Shown in pieces: positions 8,401 to 13,970 of a stretch of 13,970 nucleotides of DNA (its first letter is position 1; every line of letters begins with the position of its first letter). The notes beneath the pieces were generated by a model, which was not told the origin of the DNA, made no database searches, and was given only the letters and a program-made list of their open reading frames with translations. The position numbers were made by a program, and so were the translations under genes. This DNA is from Spirogloea muscicola (taxonomy: Eukaryota; Streptophyta; Zygnematophyceae; Spirogloeales; Spirogloeaceae). The stretch lies in NCBI GenBank assembly GCA_009602725.1, contig WELB01000189.1, positions 251,278-265,247 on the forward strand. The letters are read 5' to 3'.

Positions 8401-11400
8401 AGTGGCATGTACGGGCTTCTGGGTTGTCCTATGACCTGAGCAAGTTGGCACTGTTCGTCTGCAGCTGGCCTGTTCAGGCCATGGGAAAAATGGCAGTATA
8501 TCTGTCCTCCACCGCTTCATCCAGCCTGAGGTCATCTCGGAGGTAGGTCTCTTGTCCTGCCGCTCTGATCTCAAGCAACAACCTTGGAAGGGTGACGGCC
8601 CTCCTCATGAGCTGCAGGTTTACTTTCTAGTCTGTCGCAAAACAGAGGAATCAAGCCTTGGTCCTGTGGTCCTGAGGATTTAGCGCATCCCACGTGTAAC
8701 CACCCGCAGGCCGCTGTTCCCAGTTGTCAAGCCATCTGGACGGTGTATCACGAGGCAGATGACTGCCCGCCCCTTCTCGAAGAAGGGCCCACTGATGCAC
8801 ACCATGCGTACCTCATCATGAGCTTAGAGGACAGAACGATTGTGCTGGAGACCAGGGAGGACTTAGCTGAGGTCACAGATGCAGTGGGGTATTTCAGCGA
8901 AGGCCCGACGGTTGCAGTAGGGAACTTCTTCGGCAGGAGAATGGTACTCCAGGTCTTCCGCAATGGTGTGCGGCTCCTTGATGGACCAAAGCTGGTCCAG
9001 GAGGTTGCTGTGTCTGGCGTGATGCGGGCTACAGTGCAAGACCCTTATGCTGTCCTCCAGTTGGTGGATGGGAGGCTCCAGCTCGTCACTGCATGTGAGA
9101 GCTTGTGGATGCCAGGATGGGAGCACAATTGCATGCTGAGAACATTCACTGCCTGCGCTCACTTGCAAGTCATGCGCGTGCCAGTCTGAGCAGGTTTCTT
9201 TGCTCCTTTGCAGGTCTTCTAGCACATGGCGTAACTCTATCTGACATTGACATTGGCCCAGAGAGGCCAACATGCTTCGCCCTTCACTGTGATCAACCGG
9301 AGACTGCATGGCTGACAGCTGCTTGCAGTGCTGACGGATTGTCAGCAGGTGGAGGCAAGGGCGAGCCCAAGGACACAGTGCATCACGGTTACTGCACACT
9401 ATGTATGAGGGATGGGGCAATGGAGATCTTTGGTCTCCCTGGCTTCAAGTGTGTCTTCAGGGAGGCAAAGCTAGGGGCTGGACCAAGGGTCCTCAAGGAT
9501 AGTAGTGCTAAAGTGCGGAAACCAGAGTCACAGGAAGTGGAGGACGTTCCTTTTGCTCAAGAAGTGTGCATGCCTGCCTGGAGAGGAGGCCATTCAAGGC
9601 AGCCATTCCTCCTTGCCCTCCTCAGCGATGGCCGATTGCTCTGTTACCGTGCCTATACCTACGACAGTCTCAAAGCTGAGGGGAGACGGAGCCGCTTGCG
9701 CTTTGTACGCCTGGCTATAGATCAGCTCCCCTGTGTAGCCCCTGAGCCCAAAATGAGAGTAGCAGGACGCATAGGAGAGGTTAGCCAGAGACTGGTGGCT
9801 TTTGACAACATTGGGGGCATGCCAGGAGCCGTCATGATAGGGGCCAGAGTGCTTTGGCTCATGGCCGTCAGAGGCAGGTTGCGAGCACACCATCAGAAAG
9901 CGGATGCAGTCATTGTGGCCTTCGCCTCCTTGCACAACGTCCACTGTGCGCATGGCTTTGTCACTGTGACCTCCCAGGTGCGGTACGTCGAAAATCGGGG
10001 GCACGCGACTGTCAAGGAGGTACTGAGTGTTTTGTTTGGCTCAAGCAGTTGTGATGTCAGAGCATGCTGAGCTTTGCTGCATTGCTGGCTTGCTTTTGCA
10101 CAGGGGCAGCTCAGAATATGCAACCTACCCCACCTGCTCCATTATGACAGCGAGTGGCCAGTGCTGAAGGTAACAAGGCCATACTTAGCTCTGCTTGGAG
10201 CTAGCTCTTGAAAGCCAGGCCGATCAAGGATGCAAGCACTGCTAATGTGAGGAGTTCACCTGTTCTCTAAGCTTGGACCGTTACTCTGCTTTCAAGACTG
10301 ATTGCTTGTCCAGGCCTGCTGCCAATTTGTTGCAGATTCCGCTCAGAGTCACCGCGCACGACATTGCATACCATGCAGACTCCAATGCCTACGTCCTGGT
10401 CACATCAACCCCTGTATGCTCTTCTTCAGAATGTCGCAGGTCACTGTGGCTCGTTGTCACTGGACACGGCAACCTAGATATGGACAAGGCAGCGGCATAT
10501 AGCGAGGCTCCGAGACCTTGTGTGAACCTGGACATGTGTGTTGTGACAATGTCCCTGATTGGGTCATCAAAACTGCACCTGCCATGCAGGTTCCTTGTGT
10601 GCCACTGCATCAGAGTAACATGATCACTGGGTGGCTGGTAACAGGGCAAGAGGCTGCTTGCAGAGGTAGTTGAGCAAGGAGAGGAAGGGGATGTTGACGA
10701 GGCCGATGATGGTCAGGGGGGAAAGAGCAAGGGCCAACTGGTGCCTGTGAAGCTTTATGAGGTGTGCGCTCTTAGCGCCAAGCGCGACTTTGCGATCGAG
10801 CAGAATCAGCTCCTAAAGGTTGGAGAGCATGTGACGACTCTTCGCGTGCTATTCATCCAGGTGAGAGGCCTTGGCCTCTGCATAGACCTCTGCATCAGTC
10901 CTCAACAGATGGTTTTGGCAGTGCTGCATGGACAGATTTGCATGCTAATCAGGCTGAGGCTGGTGCCCAACCGCGCGCAGAATCTGTCTGGTGGAAGCAC
11001 GGAGGCATTGGTGGTTGTGGGAACCATGTTCGTGCGAGGGGAGGATGTGCCAAGCAAAGGGCGCGTACTCCTCTACACGCTGAAGGAGTCTGCAGAAGGC
11101 GAGAAAAACAAGTTGCAGGTAGGCTTGCACACTCTTGTATAGCAGATGGAGACGGGGAGATAACACGAAGAAAGTAAGCTTCATCAGTGGTGTCTTCACA
11201 TTACAACAAGATGGACTTGATGCTGTCTAGCTGTGCGGCCTGGTGGGGGCTGCGCAGCTGCTGGAGGTTTTGGAGAAGGAGATGAAGGGGGGGGTGACAG
11301 CTGTGGCTTCCCTTCAAGGGGCCATCTTGTTGGCCGTTGGCCCCAAGCTTGTGCTGCACACTTGGGATGGCAAGGACATCACCGCTACCGCCTTCTACGA

Positions 11401-13041
11401 TGCTCCACTATATGTCGTCAATCTGACAACGGTGCAGACAAGACTCCTCCAGCTTGTGAATTCATCACAGCACTGAGCAGAGACCATGTGCCAGTGTATT
11501 GCTGGGCCAGCTGACTTCCTCTTTGCCCACTTATTTGCAGGTGAAAAATTACGTGCTCCTAGGAGATGTCCACAAAAGCATCTCGTTCCTACAGTGGAAG
11601 GAGGATGGCGCACAGCTTCTACTTCTTGCCAAAGACTTCTCGCCTTTGGATTGCTACGCATCTGAGTTCTGAGTTTCTCATTGATGGACCCCAGCTCAGC
11701 CTTGTGGCCGCAGACCGCAATAAGAATCTCAAGGTGGGGACTGGATGGGATTGGCAAACCACTCCCTTTGGCATCGCTTCGTTAAGGAGAATGGAGCGTT
11801 GTTGTGCAGTTATGATTCCGTTGATTCATTTGCTCATCAACCTCTTAGTGACTTGAGTGCCTTGGGAAAGGTGCAACCCATACCAATGTTTGTTATCCAA
11901 TGGAGAAGGGTGTGCCTCCTACACCACAGACACAGTCTCGGGTCATGACGTTGCAGAGGACATTGACATCGCCCACAGAGAGGACCCTCGTTAGCCTGGC
12001 TATCATGACAAGGACTGCCTCTGACTTCTGTGTTGCACTTCCTTCTGGTCCAGATTCTGGTGTATGCTCCAAAGAGCCTACAAAGTTGGAAAGGCCAAAA
12101 GCTGCTGACACGTGCGGAGTTCCATGTGGGTGCTCATACTACGCGCTTCCTGCGGATACAATGCCCGTCGACCTCTCAAAGCAAAACACATGCCGCCCGA
12201 TATGCACTACTTTTTGGCACCTTGGACGGGGGAGTTGCTGTGCTTGTACGTGCCAGCCAGCTTGTCAACCTCACTGCCCCTTGCAGAACGTTGATAGTCT
12301 GTGTCTGACCAGAAGATGCTGACTTCACGGGCGGCATTACCGCCTCCTTGTGCCCCAGATATTTTCCTCTCTGTGTTACATCCTTCTGTTCCTGTTTCTC
12401 GAGGAGCTGGGCAGCTGCTACATGTTGCATGTGGTGCTTGCTTTCGAGGTTGCTGTGTGAAGGCTCAGGCCTTCACTTGGACTGCTGCAGGCGCCCGTGG
12501 ACGAGCTGGCGTTCAGGCGCCTCCAAGCGCTCCAGAGAGTGTTGGTGGATGCTGTGCCCCACACGGCAGGCCTCAATCCTCAGGCCTTCAGGGAGTACCG
12601 CACAGGTGGCGAGGCACATTCGCCAGGACCAGACAACATTGTGGACTGTGACCTGCTATTCCAGTCAGTACAGTTGCCCTTCCTACACTTTGATGTGCAA
12701 GGCAACAACTTGTTTCGCCTGGCCAGGGACAAAGCAAGCAATAAGCAGGCCACACGCCCTGCTATGTTTGGCAGAGATTGCAGTGTGCAGGTCCCAAGCA
12801 AGCCACAGAGAGGCGCTGCTCAAGTCTTGTGTCATTTTAAACACGCCGCGTACATGCATCAATCCAACATTAACATGGTAAAGCATTGCGTTGTGACAAT
12901 CGCCTCCTGCTTGTGCCTGTACACAGGTATGACATGCTGGACTTTCGGGACCAGCTTAGACTAGCCACACAAATAGGTAGCAGTCGCTTGCAGATAACGG
13001 CCAGCCTGAGAGATTTCGCTGCAAGCACAAGCTTTTTGTGA
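5426..13041 (+). CDS. CPSF160: CPSF160, cleavage and polyadenylation specificity factor subunit 1 (20 exons, one frameshifting duplication)
   Basis: Scaffold subunit of the nuclear CPSF complex, which defines mRNA 3' ends. Exons: 5426-5526, 6077-6274, 6375-6530, 6701-6978, 7094-7242, 7369-7643, 7758-7956, 8007-8345, 8465-8542, 8710-9094, 9214-9977, 10104-10169, 10336-10413, 10645-10860, 10981-11118, 11258-11431, 11541-11733, 12054-12245, 12491-12663, 12927-13041. Phases join without a break except for a 7-bp duplication in exon 17; without it the sum is 1,420 codons (1,419 aa; plant homologues are about 1,440). Plant-like landmarks include MSYAGFRTLHAPTGVD at the start, FREAKISVLEFDDASH, FLGSRLGDSLL, SGHGKNGSISVL, AYLIMSLEDRTIVLET, LLGDVHKSISFL, RAEFHVGAH, LLFGTLDGG, VDAVPHTAGLNP and STSFL at the end. 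A basic KKRR (about residues 480-483) may be a nuclear signal. The C-terminal third is the CPSF_A domain. The exon 2 start is weak, and exon 16 could instead start at 11231. Confidence 0.93.
5527..6076 (+). other. CPSF160 intron 1 (3' edge uncertain)
   Basis: The donor GTGAGC at 5527 follows a phase-2 exon end. The only upstream acceptor that restores the frame of the PPDLVIAKANMLEIY segment without a stop is the CAG ending at 6076, which has a poor pyrimidine tract and lies inside a repeat arm. The better-looking acceptor ending at 6141 (TTGTCTCGCAG) would be out of phase unless another small exon, which I could not identify, lies in between. At 550 nt this is the longest intron in the gene. 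Confidence 0.5.
6029..6086 (+). repeat. Right arm of inverted repeat (copy 2)
   Basis: This 58-nt segment matches the reverse complement of 5182-5240. It falls at the end of CPSF160 intron 1, and its last 10 bases overlap the inferred start of exon 2 (acceptor CAG ending at 6076). The spacer between the arms is about 790 nt and contains the whole of CPSF160 exon 1. Confidence 0.9.
6531..6700 (+). other. CPSF160 intron 3, inferred GC-AG intron
   Basis: Splicing from AT|GCAAGC at 6531 to GACAG| at 6700 (phase 2, 170 nt) gives ALRTISLHYYEGDEW with no extra residues. This is collinear with plant and animal CPSF160 around the conserved S-[LM]-H-[YC]-[YF]-E segment. The GT alternative (donor GTACCA at 6524, acceptor ending 6666) adds about ten residues not seen in the family. 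Confidence 0.7.
7957..8006 (+). other. CPSF160 intron 7, 50 nt
   Basis: Donor GTGAAT and acceptor TTGTGCAG, phase 0, with a branch-point-like CTTGAC about 15 nt before the 3' end. The flanking exons read DLDV and PEVMP. This is the shortest intron of the gene; most others are 100-320 nt. The region is poorly conserved in the family, so exact edges are less certain than elsewhere. Confidence 0.65.
11661..11674 (+). repeat. 7-bp tandem duplication in CPSF160 exon 17
   Basis: TCTGAGT occurs twice in immediate succession. Upstream the frame reads LDCYASEF and hits TGA at 11670-11672; downstream the family sequence SEFLIDGPQLSLV continues in the +1 frame. With one copy, the reading is continuous and matches plant CPSF160 (A-S/T-E-F-L-I-D-G). 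It is far too short to be an intron. Confidence 0.92.
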
Positions 13042-13387
13042 ACACGACAGTGTGGAGTGCACGGGCCCCACAAAAGGAAGCCCTCCCAAGCTAGCAGGCC
13101 AGGTGCCAAATATAGCAGTTCTGGCTGTGCACAGGCGTCGAGCTCGTCTGCCTCAAGCCTCGAAAGTTTGGCTGGAGCCTAGGACCATGGGCGGGCAGGC
13201 GGGACAGGTGCCAACCTCGTTGGCACCACGGCAGGGGCGTCAGGCGGCTGCGACAGGTTCAGCATCACCAGGGGAGGAGGGACGCGGCAGCTAAATAAGG
13301 AGGGCTAAGGAGGCAGCGCATGATGGGTTGGCCACGGGTTTCTGTGTGGCTGCACTTGGGGGCTCGTGACGAAGGCCTGGTCGCAGG
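13042..13387. other. Convergent 3' region between CPSF160 and eIF1A
   Basis: The 346 nt between the two stop codons must hold both 3' UTRs. An AAATAA occurs at 13293-13298 on the + strand and might be a poly(A) signal, but green algae often use other signals, so this is weak. A small perfect hairpin sits at 13207-13227. No gene is recognised. Confidence 0.6.
13207..13227. repeat. Short perfect hairpin in the 3' region
   Basis: GGTGCCAA and TTGGCACC form an 8-bp perfect stem around a 5-nt loop (CCTCG), between the convergent stops of CPSF160 and eIF1A. It could be an RNA hairpin in either 3' UTR; no function can be read from the sequence. Confidence 0.7.
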
Positions 13388-13825
13388 TCAGATCCTGTCA
13401 ATGTCCTCGTCCTCGAACTCGATGTAGTCGTCCTCGCCATCGCCCTCCTCGTCGTCCATGCCGCCGGCGATGCCCTCGTTGAGGCGCACGTTGTCGGGCA
13501 GCTCCCCATACGCCTTGAGCAGGCGGGCCTCGTCGGGCTGGAATTTGAGGATGACGTCGGCCTTGTCGTCCTGGTAGTCGCGCAGGCCGACGAGGATGAT
13601 GTCGCCGCTGGCAATCCACACCTTCTTGTGCATCTTGCCACGGATGTGGCAGAGGCGCTTGGTGCCGTCGATGCAGAGCGCCTCGCAGCGGCCGTTGCCG
13701 AGCATGCGCAGCACCTGCGCGTACTCCTGCCCGTCCTCCTTGAACACCAGCTCCCGCTTCTCGTCCTCCGCCTCGTTCTTCCCGCGCTTCCGGTTCTTGC
13801 CTCCCTTGCCCTTGTTCTTCGGCAT
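13388..13825 (-). CDS. EIF1A: Eukaryotic translation initiation factor 1A (eIF1A), complete and intronless
   Basis: This single exon encodes 145 aa, the usual eIF1A length, and starts with [18 protein letters not shown]. eIF1A binds the A-site of the 40S ribosome with eIF1 and supports scanning and start-codon choice in the cytosol. Domains: a basic N-terminal tail (residues 3-17), the S1/IF1-type OB fold (about 28-95) with [31 protein letters not shown] and [13 protein letters not shown], then a helical extension, and an acidic C-terminal tail from about residue 124 ending EDIDRI. That end is the eIF5B-contact motif (DIDDI in animals and yeast), here with Arg as the fourth residue. The gene is convergent with CPSF160. 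Unlike its three neighbours it has no coding intron, as is common for short, highly expressed genes. Confidence 0.97.
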   Translation of the reverse strand: MPKNKGKGGKNRKRGKNEAEDEKRELVFKEDGQEYAQVLRMLGNGRCEALCIDGTKRLCHIRGKMHKKVWIASGDIILVGLRDYQDDKADVILKFQPDEARLLKAYGELPDNVRLNEGIAGGMDDEEGDGEDDYIEFEDEDIDRI

Positions 13826-13920
13826 GCTGCTGCGGCCGCGGGCGCCGCCCTCGCCGGGAGTGGACGACTGCGCGGCGGGAGGCGGGGGGACCTAGGGCCG
13901 CGGCGGCAGAGGAGGCGACG

Positions 13921-13958
<38 letters not shown>

Positions 13959-13970
13959 GGCGGCGACGGC
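13826..13970 (-). promoter_or_regulatory. Upstream region of eIF1A
   Basis: This is the 5' UTR or proximal promoter of eIF1A and is cut by the window end. It is very GC-rich and contains the triplet tract described separately. No core promoter motif is recognisable. Confidence 0.5.
13917..13970. repeat. GGC/GCC trinucleotide repeat
   Basis: About eighteen GGC triplets in one register, interrupted by a single GGT and a GAC, run to the last base of the window, so the true length is unknown. On the eIF1A strand it reads GCC and starts about 92 nt upstream of the ATG, probably in the 5' UTR or promoter. Confidence 0.9.

Noticed and set aside
11664-11674. The extra 7 nt in exon 17 as a micro-intron
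   Set aside because: Seven bases cannot be a spliceosomal intron, there is no GT-AG pair of that length, and the segment is an exact copy of its neighbour.

Overview
The window is nuclear DNA from an intron-rich, GC-rich eukaryote of the green lineage, most likely a green alga; a trebouxiophyte or other core chlorophyte is my guess. The reasons are the plant-type N-terminus of a CPSF160 gene, a plant ZFN-type five-finger CCCH protein, a plant-like MIC10 and the many short spliceosomal introns. I see no bacterial, phage, CRISPR, tRNA or rRNA feature. All gene models were read by eye from family motifs and splice consensus, so exon edges are inferences of varying strength.

Layout. (1) About 296-3039, + strand: a five-finger CCCH zinc-finger protein in six exons. 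(2) 3040-4063: about 1 kb of 3'-flanking sequence between two convergent genes. (3) 4064-4791, - strand: a two-exon MIC10 (MICOS subunit) with an unusually long C-terminal tail. (4) 4792-5425: divergent intergenic region, a likely shared promoter. (5) 5426-13041, + strand: CPSF160, the large subunit of the mRNA cleavage and polyadenylation factor, in 20 exons. (6) 13042-13387: short convergent 3' region. (7) 13388-13825, - strand: an intronless, complete eIF1A, with a GGC-triplet tract in its upstream region running off the window edge.

The genes are housekeeping genes and do not form an operon. Two act in RNA metabolism (a CCCH nucleic-acid-binding protein and 3'-end processing), one in translation initiation and one in mitochondrial crista architecture.

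Main oddities. A perfect 7-bp tandem duplication in CPSF160 exon 17 breaks an otherwise fully continuous model of about 1,419 codons. A 58-59 nt inverted repeat at about 93% identity flanks CPSF160 exon 1, and its right arm overlaps the inferred exon-2 acceptor. One CPSF160 intron appears to use a GC-AG pair, and another is only 50 nt long. The zinc-finger gene has an almost one-finger-per-exon, all-phase-0 structure. I found no clear new biological system.
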